This document shows positions 36,691-45,727 of a stretch of 64,000 nucleotides of DNA, one piece after another. The stretch is from an uncultured Pelagibacteraceae bacterium (GTDB lineage Bacteria; Pseudomonadota; Alphaproteobacteria; Pelagibacterales; Pelagibacteraceae): the NCBI GenBank assembly GCA_902634885.1, contig CACPLR010000002.1, positions 95,543 to 159,542 of the forward strand, in the 5' to 3' direction. Under the pieces are notes generated by a model. It searched no databases, was not told the origin of the DNA, and saw only the letters and a program-made list of their open reading frames with translations. Every line of letters begins with the position of its first letter. Positions within the stretch are counted from its first letter, which is position 1. A program made the position numbers and the translations under genes.

Positions 36691-38270
36691 ATTTTGATTA
36701 TTTAATAGTTGGAGCTGGTTCGGCTGGATGTGTAGTTGCAAACAGATTATCAGAGAATTCAAATAATACTGTTGCAATTTTTGAGGCAGGTGGATCTAGT
36801 GATATTTGGAAAGTAAAGATGCCATTGGCGCTTTTGTATACAATGCATGATCCAAAATATAATTGGAAGTATTATTCAGAACCTGAGCCATACTTAAATG
36901 ATAGACGTGTCTTTTGTCCAAGAGGAAAGATGATTGGCGGATGTTCATCTCATAATGGAATGGTTTTTGTTAGAGGTAATAGAGATGATTATACAAGATG
37001 GGAAAATTTTGGTTTAAGTAATTGGTCTTACGATAAAGTACTACCGTACTTTAAAAAAATAGAGACTTGGTCTGGTGGAGAAAATCAATTTAGAGGCTCT
37101 TTAGGTCCTCTTCCAGTAAATCTATCTGAAAATTCAAATCCATTATTTAAAGCATTTATTAATGCAGCAGCTGAAGCAGGTCACAGAACAAATATAGATA
37201 TGAATGGTGAAGAGCAAGAGGGATTTGGAATGTTTGATACTACAATGCATGAAGGCGAAAGAGCCGGTGTTGCAAAATATTATTTAAATCCTGTTAAAAA
37301 TAGAAAAAATTTAAATATTTTAAAAAATTCATTTGTTGAGAAAATATTATTTGAAGGAAAAAAGGCAGTTGGTCTTCAAGTAAAAATTAAAAATAAAGTT
37401 CAAAAAATCTATGCAAATAAAGAAGTAATACTGAGTGGAGGATCTATAAATTCTCCTCAATTATTAATGTTATCAGGAATTGGTGATGAAGCCCACTTAA
37501 GAGATAACGGCATTGAAGTTGTGCATAACTCAAAAGGTGTTGGAAAAAATTTACAAGACCATCTTGAAACTTACATTCAACAAAAATGTAAGACACCCAA
37601 CACTCTTTATACGTACACAAAATTGATACCTAAAGTTTTAGCAGGTATACGATGGTTTATGTTTAAATCAGGACCTTGTTCAAAATCGTTTTTGGAGGCT
37701 GGGGGTTTTGCAAAATCTTCACCAGAGAGAAAGGTTGCTAACATTCAATTTCATTTCTTTCCATCTTTTGTAATAAATCATGGTTTAGAGGATCCAGACT
37801 CGCACGGTTATCAATTACATGCGAGTCCAAATCATCCAAAAAGCAGAGGTGAGATAACTCTAAATTCATCAGATCCATACGATTACCCTAAAATTTTATT
37901 TAATTATTTAAAAGAAGAGGAAGATCTAAAACAAACTAGAGAATGTATTCATGTTGCAAGAAAAATTCTATCACAACCAGCTCTTTCAGAACATGCTGGG
38001 GATGAAGTTGGACCAGGTTTCAACGCTCAGTCAGATGATGAATTGAATGAATATATAAGATCTAAAGCAGATACCGCTTATCACCCTTGTGGAACTTGTA
38101 AAATGGGAGTAGATGACATGGCAGTTGTAGATCAAGATTTAAAAGTAAATGGAATTGGAAATTTAAGGGTAATTGATGCATCAGTTATACCTGAAATACC
38201 AAGTGCTAATTTAAATGCCCCTACCCTAATGATTGCCGAAAAAGGTTCTGAGGCTATTCTTAATAATTAA
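36687..38270 (+). CDS. GMC family oxidoreductase, choline dehydrogenase-like
   Basis: 527 aa; DYLIVGAGSAGCVVANRLSE, GKMIGGCSSHNGMVFVRGN, GGSINSPQLLMLSGIGD, YHPCGTCKMG. Confidence 0.85.
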   Translation: MNFDYLIVGAGSAGCVVANRLSENSNNTVAIFEAGGSSDIWKVKMPLALLYTMHDPKYNWKYYSEPEPYLNDRRVFCPRGKMIGGCSSHNGMVFVRGNRDDYTRWENFGLSNWSYDKVLPYFKKIETWSGGENQFRGSLGPLPVNLSENSNPLFKAFINAAAEAGHRTNIDMNGEEQEGFGMFDTTMHEGERAGVAKYYLNPVKNRKNLNILKNSFVEKILFEGKKAVGLQVKIKNKVQKIYANKEVILSGGSINSPQLLMLSGIGDEAHLRDNGIEVVHNSKGVGKNLQDHLETYIQQKCKTPNTLYTYTKLIPKVLAGIRWFMFKSGPCSKSFLEAGGFAKSSPERKVANIQFHFFPSFVINHGLEDPDSHGYQLHASPNHPKSRGEITLNSSDPYDYPKILFNYLKEEEDLKQTRECIHVARKILSQPALSEHAGDEVGPGFNAQSDDELNEYIRSKADTAYHPCGTCKMGVDDMAVVDQDLKVNGIGNLRVIDASVIPEIPSANLNAPTLMIAEKGSEAILNN

Positions 38271-38305
38271 TATTATAATCATTCTCGATTTGATATAGGT
38301 GTCTG

Positions 38306-39256
38306 ATGGACACAAACCAAAATACCAAAGGCATTTTTTTTATAATGACCGGTATGGCATTTTTTTCAATTCAGGACGGTTTAATAAAATTTATTTTTGA
38401 GGACATAGCGTTATTTGAACTTTATTTTGGAAGAACACTTATTCAAGCAATATTTTTGTTATGTTTTATTATTATAACAAAAAAATCAATCTCATTAAAA
38501 ACACACTACCCCATATTGACTTTAATAAGAGTTGTTTGTTTTTTCTTTGGATTTAGTTTTTTTTATATTTCGTTAACATTCATGACACTTGCTATGACGA
38601 GTGCGTTATTCTTTTCCTGTCCATTTTTTATGTCCATGTTTGCAAAGTTTTTTTTAAAAGAAAAAATCGGTATTAGAAGATGGAGTGCAATTGTTGTTGG
38701 TTTTATTGGTGTATTAATTGTTTTAAATCCAACATTGGAAGATTTTAATTTTTTCAAATTAGCGCCAGTTGCTTGTGCGCTCTGTTATTCAATATCTATG
38801 ACAATAACCAAATATACATCTGATAAAGATAGTATTTACACACAAATGACATGGCTTTATATTTTTGCATTACTTGCAAGTTTATTAATATTTGCAGTAA
38901 GTGGGGATGGTAAATTTAATACTTTCACTGATCCAACATTACAATTTATTGTTAGAGAATGGTTCACAAATCCATCTGATGCTTGGCCTTATGTTTTAAT
39001 AATGGGAACAGTTGCATCAATTTCATTTTTTTGTGTATTTACTGCTTATAGTATTGCATCACCTTCGGTTGTATCATTGTTTGAATATTCTTACATAATC
39101 TGGGCGATATTAGCTGGCTATATCTTATTTGAAACTATTCCAGTGCCTAGAACTTTGTTTGGAGCATGTATAATTATTGGAGCAGGTGTTTATATTTACT
39201 TCAGAGAGAAAGTTAGAGGTCAAATGATTGCAACTGACACGCCACCAAATAAATAA
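38306..39256 (+). CDS. EamA/DMT family transporter
   Basis: 316 aa; multi-TM tandem EamA pattern; ALFFSCPFFMSMFAKFFLKEKIG...RWSAIVVGFIGVLIVL. Confidence 0.85.
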   Translation: MDTNQNTKGIFFIMTGMAFFSIQDGLIKFIFEDIALFELYFGRTLIQAIFLLCFIIITKKSISLKTHYPILTLIRVVCFFFGFSFFYISLTFMTLAMTSALFFSCPFFMSMFAKFFLKEKIGIRRWSAIVVGFIGVLIVLNPTLEDFNFFKLAPVACALCYSISMTITKYTSDKDSIYTQMTWLYIFALLASLLIFAVSGDGKFNTFTDPTLQFIVREWFTNPSDAWPYVLIMGTVASISFFCVFTAYSIASPSVVSLFEYSYIIWAILAGYILFETIPVPRTLFGACIIIGAGVYIYFREKVRGQMIATDTPPNK

Positions 39257-40221
39257 TGAAATCATATATCCCTACAATTAATATATCTTCTTTGTTAGAT
39301 GGTAAATTCGTTTCAAAGGAAGCAAAAAAAACTATTCAATCAATTAAAAAAGCATGTGTAGAAGTTGGTTTTTTTCAAGTAATTGGTCATGGTTTAAAAA
39401 ATAAAGAAATCAAAAATATTTGTGCAGTTGGAAATAAATTCTTTAGTATGGAAGATAAATATAAAAGGAAATTATCACCTAAAAAATGGAATAAAAAAAA
39501 TAAAAATATTTATAGAGGTTATTTTCCAAGTAATGTTAATGGAAAAGAAGGATTAGATTTAGGAGATTTAAAAGTATCTTCTAAATACTCAAACAATATA
39601 AAAAACCAATATATTGAGTATTTAAATCTTCAAAAATGTTTTAGGAATAAGTCCATTAAGGAATTAAATAATTACTTTGATAATATTTTTAATTTAAGCG
39701 AAATACTTTTTAAAAGTATTTTAGTTTATTATAAAAAAAACCCTAAAATTTCAAAGCAAGCATTCTCAAGGCTTAAAACACTAAGCACATTAAGATTTAA
39801 TAATTATCCAAATCAAAAAAAACCTGTGGAGATCTCAAAGCAAGATGGTGTTGCATTAGGATGTGAAACACACGTAGATAGTGGTATTTTCACTGTTCTC
39901 TTTCAAGATAAAAAAGGTGGATTACAAGTTCAAAACCGAAAGAATAAAAAATGGTATGATGTTCCATTTAATAAAAAAGCATTTGTGGTCAATACTGGTA
40001 AAGCTTTAGAATATTTAACCCAAGGAAAATTTAAGGCAACAAATCACCGTGTACTTTGGAATAGATCAAAAAGAATGTCTATTCCATTTTTTTTTGAGCC
40101 ATCTTTTGATTTTAAAATGCATTCTTCATATTTGTTGAGTAAAAAAACAATAAATAAGGGTCAAATTTACGAAAAGTTTTTAAATAGTTCCTTAAAGAAA
40201 TTTGTTGAATATCAAAGATAA
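39256..40221 (+). CDS. Isopenicillin N synthase-like Fe(II)/2OG oxygenase
   Basis: 321 aa; GFFQVIGHGL, HVDSGIFTVLFQDKKGGLQV, ATNHRVLWNRSKRMSIPFFFEP. Confidence 0.88.
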   Translation: MKSYIPTINISSLLDGKFVSKEAKKTIQSIKKACVEVGFFQVIGHGLKNKEIKNICAVGNKFFSMEDKYKRKLSPKKWNKKNKNIYRGYFPSNVNGKEGLDLGDLKVSSKYSNNIKNQYIEYLNLQKCFRNKSIKELNNYFDNIFNLSEILFKSILVYYKKNPKISKQAFSRLKTLSTLRFNNYPNQKKPVEISKQDGVALGCETHVDSGIFTVLFQDKKGGLQVQNRKNKKWYDVPFNKKAFVVNTGKALEYLTQGKFKATNHRVLWNRSKRMSIPFFFEPSFDFKMHSSYLLSKKTINKGQIYEKFLNSSLKKFVEYQR

Positions 40222-40248
40222 TAAAAAGAAGAAAAACACCAAGTTAAA

Positions 40249-40782
40249 TTAGAACTTATATTTTGTTTCCAGTTTATCACATTCAAATTGAATTGTGATA
40301 GGCTCTCCTGGTCTTTTTGATAAATATTCAACAAAAGTATGTGCTCTTAATTTATTTCTAGCAGGCTCTAAACTTTTATTATTCAAATCACCAATCATAC
40401 TTCTTTTAATTTGAATAACTTGTTGATCTGATATCGATTTCAAATCTTTCTCAGTTAACTTGTACCCTTTAATTACACCTACACCTGTTATTCTTGAAAG
40501 ATACCATAGTGAATGAGTTGAGTCCGTATCACTCTTCGTACGTTTAACTGTTGTAATTACATCTTCTGTATAAGACATATAAGTTCCTGATCCATTTTCA
40601 TTCACCCATTTATTATTTGTAAAATCTAATCCTGCATAGAATTTTTTGTCACCTAACTTGCAGGTTAAATCCACAACTTCTGCAAAAGAAATATTGGTCC
40701 AAAATATAACTAGTAAAGTTAAAATTACTTTATTCATCTTTTTTATTTTTTTTACTTTCGTATCTATCACCAAAGTAAGCAA
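40249..40782 (-). CDS. Hypothetical secreted protein
   Basis: 177 aa ORF, likely starts at internal Met (MNKVILTLLVIFWTNISFA signal-like); no family recognised. Confidence 0.5.
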   Translation of the reverse strand: MLTLVIDTKVKKIKKMNKVILTLLVIFWTNISFAEVVDLTCKLGDKKFYAGLDFTNNKWVNENGSGTYMSYTEDVITTVKRTKSDTDSTHSLWYLSRITGVGVIKGYKLTEKDLKSISDQQVIQIKRSMIGDLNNKSLEPARNKLRAHTFVEYLSKRPGEPITIQFECDKLETKYKF

Positions 40783-41032
40783 TGATCATACCTAACATAA
40801 ATATTGATGCCAAGACTCTTGAATGTAACGGCCAGTAGTCAAATATTCCGCTTCCAAAAGAATAAGGTAATGGGAATATCATTAAATAAAAGACATAAAT
40901 AATAAATGCAACTCCAATCCATAGGGGCCTAATAAACCCCGCATTAGTAATAACTACCTTTATTCCAGGTGGTTTTCGGCAGATGCCACCTGGGATATTT
41001 AGTCCAAATGAAGTCCAAAAACCTCGTAACAC
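40730..41032 (-). CDS. Small predicted membrane protein (N-terminus uncertain)
   Basis: ~100 aa with 2 hydrophobic segments (LWIGVAFIIYVFYLMIF, VLASIFMLGMIIAYFG); 5' part overlaps GC-rich inverted repeat so true start may be internal. Confidence 0.45.
   Translation of the reverse strand: MLRGFWTSFGLNIPGGICRKPPGIKVVITNAGFIRPLWIGVAFIIYVFYLMIFPLPYSFGSGIFDYWPLHSRVLASIFMLGMIIAYFGDRYESKKNKKDE
40964..40994. repeat. Inverted repeat (possible hairpin)
   Basis: ccaggtgg ... ccacctgg with ~13-nt spacer in a divergent-promoter neighbourhood. Confidence 0.5.
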
Positions 41033-41193
41033 CCCTTCAGCCCCCTTGTGGTAAAACTTTTTATATATCTTGAAGTTACAAAAAGTGTTATGGTTACTTG
41101 TAAATAAAGCGATACATAACTCGTCGTAACTGTTCCAAGGGCTATACGAAAGTGGGATCGGTCGTCTTTAAATTAAATTTTAAAGGAGGCTTT

Positions 41194-42363
41194 ATGAAGT
41201 TTGGTTATTTTTGTAACACAACAAACTGGACGCAAAAACCATATCATCAATTACTAGATGAAACCAAAGAAATCACTGAATATTGTGATAAACATAAATG
41301 GAATTCAATATGGTTTACAGAACATCATTTTAATCATGAGGGAATGGAGTCTTGCACTAATCCTTTAATGTTAGGAGCAGATGCAGCAGCAAGAACAAAA
41401 AATATTAGAATAGGACAAGCTGCAAACGTAATTACATTCCATAACCCTATTAGATTGGCAGAAGATATTGCAACGCTTGATCAGCTTTCCAAAGGAAGAG
41501 TAGAGGTAGGTGTGGCCAGAGGTGTTTATGGACGAGAAGCTATAAATTTAAATAAAGAAGCTGATTTAAAAGATCAAGCAAAAAATTTTAGATTGTTTGC
41601 TGAGACACTAGAAATTTTAAAAAAAGCTTGGTCAGAAAAATTTTTTAATCATGATGGAGAATTTTATACTTATCCATCGCCCAACTATGTATGGCAACAT
41701 GATATGAGCCCACCAAGTGATGAATTTATGAACATGGAAGACAGCACCATGAAAAAAATTAGTGTTGTACCAAAGCCTTATCAGAACCCGTACCCGCCTA
41801 TTCATCAAGTTGTAGATGGAATAAGATCTATTGAGTGGGCAGCAGAAAATAATATTAATGTAATCATGTGGATTCCTACAGTAAAGGCCCTGAAAATAAG
41901 ATTTGAGGCATACAAAAATAAAAGATCAGAAGTTACTAAAAAAAATGTTCCTTTAGGAGAAGGAGTTACTCTTGTTCGAGATATGTTTGTTGCTGATACA
42001 ATGGAAGAAGCAAAAGAAATGGCAGGAGAACATATGGTTAATTACATGAAATGGGTTTGTCATTGGAGAGGTCTTGGTAATCATATGGATCCAGGTGAAG
42101 AGCTTCCAGAAACTAAAGGCAAATTAGATTTATTAAATTACGAATTCCTTCATCAAAGAAATATGCTTTTTGGTACGCCAGAATATGTGATTGATAAAAT
42201 TCATGAATTAAAATCAGAATTAAACTTACAAAATCTGCAAGTTTGGTCTAATTTTCCAGGTGTAAAACATAAAGATTGTATGAAAAGTATAAAGTTATTT
42301 ACTGAAAAAGTAATGCCACATTTTAAAGATGATCTAGATACTGAAGTCAAAAAAGTTTCGTGA
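41194..42363 (+). CDS. LLM class (bacterial luciferase-like) flavin-dependent monooxygenase
   Basis: Start at ATG 41194 preceded by AAAGGAGG; MKFGYFCNTTNW, SIWFTEHHF, IRIGQAANVITFHNPIRLAEDIATLDQLSKGRVEVGVARG. The ORF-track start at 41152 appears too far upstream. Confidence 0.88.
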   Translation: MKFGYFCNTTNWTQKPYHQLLDETKEITEYCDKHKWNSIWFTEHHFNHEGMESCTNPLMLGADAAARTKNIRIGQAANVITFHNPIRLAEDIATLDQLSKGRVEVGVARGVYGREAINLNKEADLKDQAKNFRLFAETLEILKKAWSEKFFNHDGEFYTYPSPNYVWQHDMSPPSDEFMNMEDSTMKKISVVPKPYQNPYPPIHQVVDGIRSIEWAAENNINVIMWIPTVKALKIRFEAYKNKRSEVTKKNVPLGEGVTLVRDMFVADTMEEAKEMAGEHMVNYMKWVCHWRGLGNHMDPGEELPETKGKLDLLNYEFLHQRNMLFGTPEYVIDKIHELKSELNLQNLQVWSNFPGVKHKDCMKSIKLFTEKVMPHFKDDLDTEVKKVS

Positions 42364-44063
42364 AGCTTAACTCAAGAAAGCTTACAGGTGGTCAAGCTGC
42401 TGTAAAGTCCTTAAAAAAAGAGCAAGTTAAACATGTATTTGGTTTAATTGGATCAGCTACTATGGAAATGTTTGATGCTCTTTATCATGAAAAACAAATT
42501 AAATTTATTGATGTAAGAGATGAAAGAACAGGAACTCATATGGCTGATGGGTATGCAAGAGCTTCTAATCAACCAGGTGTGATTATTGCAGGGCAAAATG
42601 GTCCTGGTGCAACAAATTTAGTAACAGGGCTTGCTCAAGCAAAAGCTGCTTTTTCACCAGTTATATCCTTGGCAGGACTATATTCTACAAAAGATAAAAT
42701 GGAGGATGCATTTCAAGGACTTGATCAACAATCCTTGTTTGAACCTGTAACTAAAAAAACAATTACGTTAAAGAACAGTAAAAATATTCCAAATGCGATA
42801 TCAGATGGATTTAATATTGCGATGTCACCAAGAAGAGGCCCAGTTTGTATAAATTTACCAAGAAACCTACTAGCTGAAAAAAATAATTATAAAATAAATG
42901 AAAAAATAAAATCTTTTAAAAATATAAATAACACTCAATCTAATCCTAAATCAATTAAAAGAGCTGCAAAATTAATAAGCAATTCATCTAAAGGGATAAT
43001 TATTGTTGGAGGTGGAATTAAATATACTTCAGGATTTAAAACAATAATTAAACTTGCAGAATATCTAAATCTTCCAATTGTTACAGCTGCTGGTCATGGA
43101 GATGCAATTCCTTTTAATCATAAATTAAATGCAGGACAGATGGGTCCAAGAGGAAATCCTGTTGCTACTAAATTAACTAAAGAAACTGATGTAATAATCG
43201 CAATTGGAACAAGATTGGGGTTCAATTCAACTTTCTTATCTTATGAGTATATAAATAAAAAAGCAAAAATTATTCAAATTGAATTAGAAAAAAAGATGCT
43301 TGGTAAATACTTTCCAATTCATATTGGGATAAATGCAGATGCAGAAACATCAGCAAATCAAATATTAAATGAATTAAAAAAAAAGAAAATTAAATTAGAG
43401 GTAAAAAACTGGACTAAACAATTTTTAAAAGATCGATCAAATTTTTTATTAAATAGAGATAAAATTAAATATAAGAATTACCCGATACAGCCATTCGGTT
43501 TATTTAAAGAGCTTAGAAAAGTACTACCAAAAAACTCAGCTGTAACATTAGACGCTGGTACTTTGTGTTTACAGGCAACCGATGCATTAGAATATTACAA
43601 TCCTCCAAGTTTATTTACTCCTTTAGATTTTGGTCTTGTTGGTTTTTCTTTTGCATGTGGCCTAGGTGTAAAATTAGCTAAACCAAGAAAAACAGTAATT
43701 AGTCTTATGGGAGATGGTGGTTTTGGTATGACACTTTCTGAATTAAGCACAGCTGTTGAGCACGGTATAAATACAATTACTATTGTAATGAATAATAAAA
43801 GCTGGGGAGCTGAGAAAGCTTATCAAAAGGATTTTTTTGGGAAAAGATATTTAGGTGCTGACATTTCTAGCCCGCCTTTTGATAAGGTTGCAGAATTATA
43901 TGGTGCGAAAGGTTATAAAGTTAAAAAATTATCTGAAGTAAATGATACACTTAAAAGTGCTCTTAAAGTAAACAAACCTGTAGTGATTGAAATAGATGTT
44001 GATCCAAAAGCATTGTACAGTTTTAGAAAAGATAGTTTTAAAAATAAATTAAATGCCAATTAA
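42360..44063 (+). CDS. Thiamine-pyrophosphate-dependent enzyme, acetolactate synthase-like
   Basis: 567 aa, GTG start overlapping upstream stop; GLIGSATMEMFDAL, GQNGPGATNLVTGLAQA, GDGGFGMTLSELSTAVEHGINTITIVMNN. Confidence 0.9.
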   Translation: MKLNSRKLTGGQAAVKSLKKEQVKHVFGLIGSATMEMFDALYHEKQIKFIDVRDERTGTHMADGYARASNQPGVIIAGQNGPGATNLVTGLAQAKAAFSPVISLAGLYSTKDKMEDAFQGLDQQSLFEPVTKKTITLKNSKNIPNAISDGFNIAMSPRRGPVCINLPRNLLAEKNNYKINEKIKSFKNINNTQSNPKSIKRAAKLISNSSKGIIIVGGGIKYTSGFKTIIKLAEYLNLPIVTAAGHGDAIPFNHKLNAGQMGPRGNPVATKLTKETDVIIAIGTRLGFNSTFLSYEYINKKAKIIQIELEKKMLGKYFPIHIGINADAETSANQILNELKKKKIKLEVKNWTKQFLKDRSNFLLNRDKIKYKNYPIQPFGLFKELRKVLPKNSAVTLDAGTLCLQATDALEYYNPPSLFTPLDFGLVGFSFACGLGVKLAKPRKTVISLMGDGGFGMTLSELSTAVEHGINTITIVMNNKSWGAEKAYQKDFFGKRYLGADISSPPFDKVAELYGAKGYKVKKLSEVNDTLKSALKVNKPVVIEIDVDPKALYSFRKDSFKNKLNAN

Positions 44064-44364
44064 ATTAACAATCTTAGTTTCGTTGGTTGTTTCGTCGATA
44101 TTGTATTGGTCATTATCTAATATATGTAGATTTAATTACTCAATTGATAAAAAAACTAAGATTTTAAATGAGATTGCAAAAGAAGCTGAGATTGATTTTG
44201 GTTCTGCCAAAGTTTATTACTTCAAAGAATTAAATTGCCTACCAGCAGACACTGAATTTGAATTTCAAAGGTTAATTAGTAATTTAAGTCATGTTAGTAT
44301 CTTAGTTATGCAGCAATTGACTACGGATATACGGGGAATTAGAGTTGAGGAATTAAAAAAATAA
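44053..44364 (+). CDS. Hypothetical small membrane-anchored protein
   Basis: 103 aa ORF overlapping the upstream gene by 11 bp and ending 1 nt before the next; N-terminal hydrophobic segment. Confidence 0.5.
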   Translation: MPIKLTILVSLVVSSILYWSLSNICRFNYSIDKKTKILNEIAKEAEIDFGSAKVYYFKELNCLPADTEFEFQRLISNLSHVSILVMQQLTTDIRGIRVEELKK

Positions 44365-44365
44365 A

Positions 44366-44950
44366 ATGGAACTTAAACTTAGAAAATTTGCCAAATTTTT
44401 AGATAAAACATTTATAGAGGGGGGAAAAGAAGCAAAAGACCCCGTGCTTTTAGTTTCAGTTGCTGCAGTAATACAAAATCCTTGGGCTGGAAGAGGTTTT
44501 GTTGAAGATATTAAGCCTGAAATTTTAGAACTAGCACCAAAACTCGGTGATATTTTAGTTCCAGAACTTATTAAAGAAATTGGTTCGAGTGATAAGATTC
44601 AAGCATATGGGAAGGCTGCAATAGTTGGTCTAAATGGTGAAATAGAACATGCTTCTGCTTTTATACATACTTTAAGATTTGGAAACAAATTTAGAGATGC
44701 AGTTGGTGGAACAGCATATTTAAGTTTTACAAATACAAGGGGACCTGCTGGATCAAAAATTTCAATTCCTATGATGCATAAAAAAGATCCAGGATTGAGG
44801 CCATTCTACCTTACTCACGAATTCACAATTCATGACGCTCCAAATGAAAATGAGATAGTTGTTGCAATAGGTGGTGCTCCATTTGGAAGGGCGCATGCAA
44901 GAACTGGCGACAGATACCAAGATATGAAAGAAATGGGCATTGAACAATAA
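44366..44950 (+). CDS. DUF1185 / 'amino acid synthesis' family protein
   Basis: 194 aa; VSVAAVIQNPWAGRGFVEDI, GEIEHASAFIHTLRFGN, AIGGAPFGRAHARTGDRYQDMKEMG. Confidence 0.83.
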   Translation: MELKLRKFAKFLDKTFIEGGKEAKDPVLLVSVAAVIQNPWAGRGFVEDIKPEILELAPKLGDILVPELIKEIGSSDKIQAYGKAAIVGLNGEIEHASAFIHTLRFGNKFRDAVGGTAYLSFTNTRGPAGSKISIPMMHKKDPGLRPFYLTHEFTIHDAPNENEIVVAIGGAPFGRAHARTGDRYQDMKEMGIEQ

Positions 44951-44953
44951 ATA

Positions 44954-45727
44954 ATGATCAATGCAAAAGACTCATACAATACCTTCTACTCATTTAATCG
45001 AAAATCTGGAATTCCTTTAGTATTTATCCATGGTGTAGGCTTGAATAATACAATTTGGGAACCTCAAGTAAATGCATTTGAGAATAGTGTATTAACATAT
45101 GATATTCTAGGACATGGAAAAACTCCTCTTAACAAAGATAAAATTTCATTTGATATTTTTTCAGACCAATTATTAAATTTGATTAATGAACTCAATATTG
45201 AAAAAATTCACTTAATTGGTTTTTCAATTGGATCATTGATAGCAAGAAATTTTGCATGTAAATTCAATGAAAGACTTAAATCTTTAACATTGCTATGTTC
45301 AATATTTAAAAGAAGTATAGAACAACAAAAATTAGTAAATGATAGGTTTGAACTAGCCAAGAAAAGTAAGAAATTATCAAAACAAGCTCTAAAAAGATGG
45401 TTTACAGACGATTACTTAAAAAAAAACCCTGATACATATAAAAAAATAAGTAAATTATTAGATACAAACGACATGAATAATTTTTTAAAAGTATATTCAC
45501 TTTTTGTAAATCATGAAGATCAAGAGGATTTTTCAAAGATAAAAGTAAATACCTTAATAATGACTGGAGAAGGTGATATAGGGTCTACACCTCAAATGTC
45601 TGAGGAATTAAGTAAAGAAATTGAGAATTCTTACTTTAAAATAATCCCTGAAGGAAAACATCTATGTAGTATAGAATGTTCCGATAAAGTAAATTTAGAA
45701 ATTAAAAAACATATAGAAAATGCCTGA
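44954..45727 (+). CDS. Alpha/beta hydrolase
   Basis: 257 aa; FIHGVGLNNTIWEPQ, LIGFSIGSLIA nucleophile elbow, GKHLCSIE. Confidence 0.87.
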   Translation: MINAKDSYNTFYSFNRKSGIPLVFIHGVGLNNTIWEPQVNAFENSVLTYDILGHGKTPLNKDKISFDIFSDQLLNLINELNIEKIHLIGFSIGSLIARNFACKFNERLKSLTLLCSIFKRSIEQQKLVNDRFELAKKSKKLSKQALKRWFTDDYLKKNPDTYKKISKLLDTNDMNNFLKVYSLFVNHEDQEDFSKIKVNTLIMTGEGDIGSTPQMSEELSKEIENSYFKIIPEGKHLCSIECSDKVNLEIKKHIENA

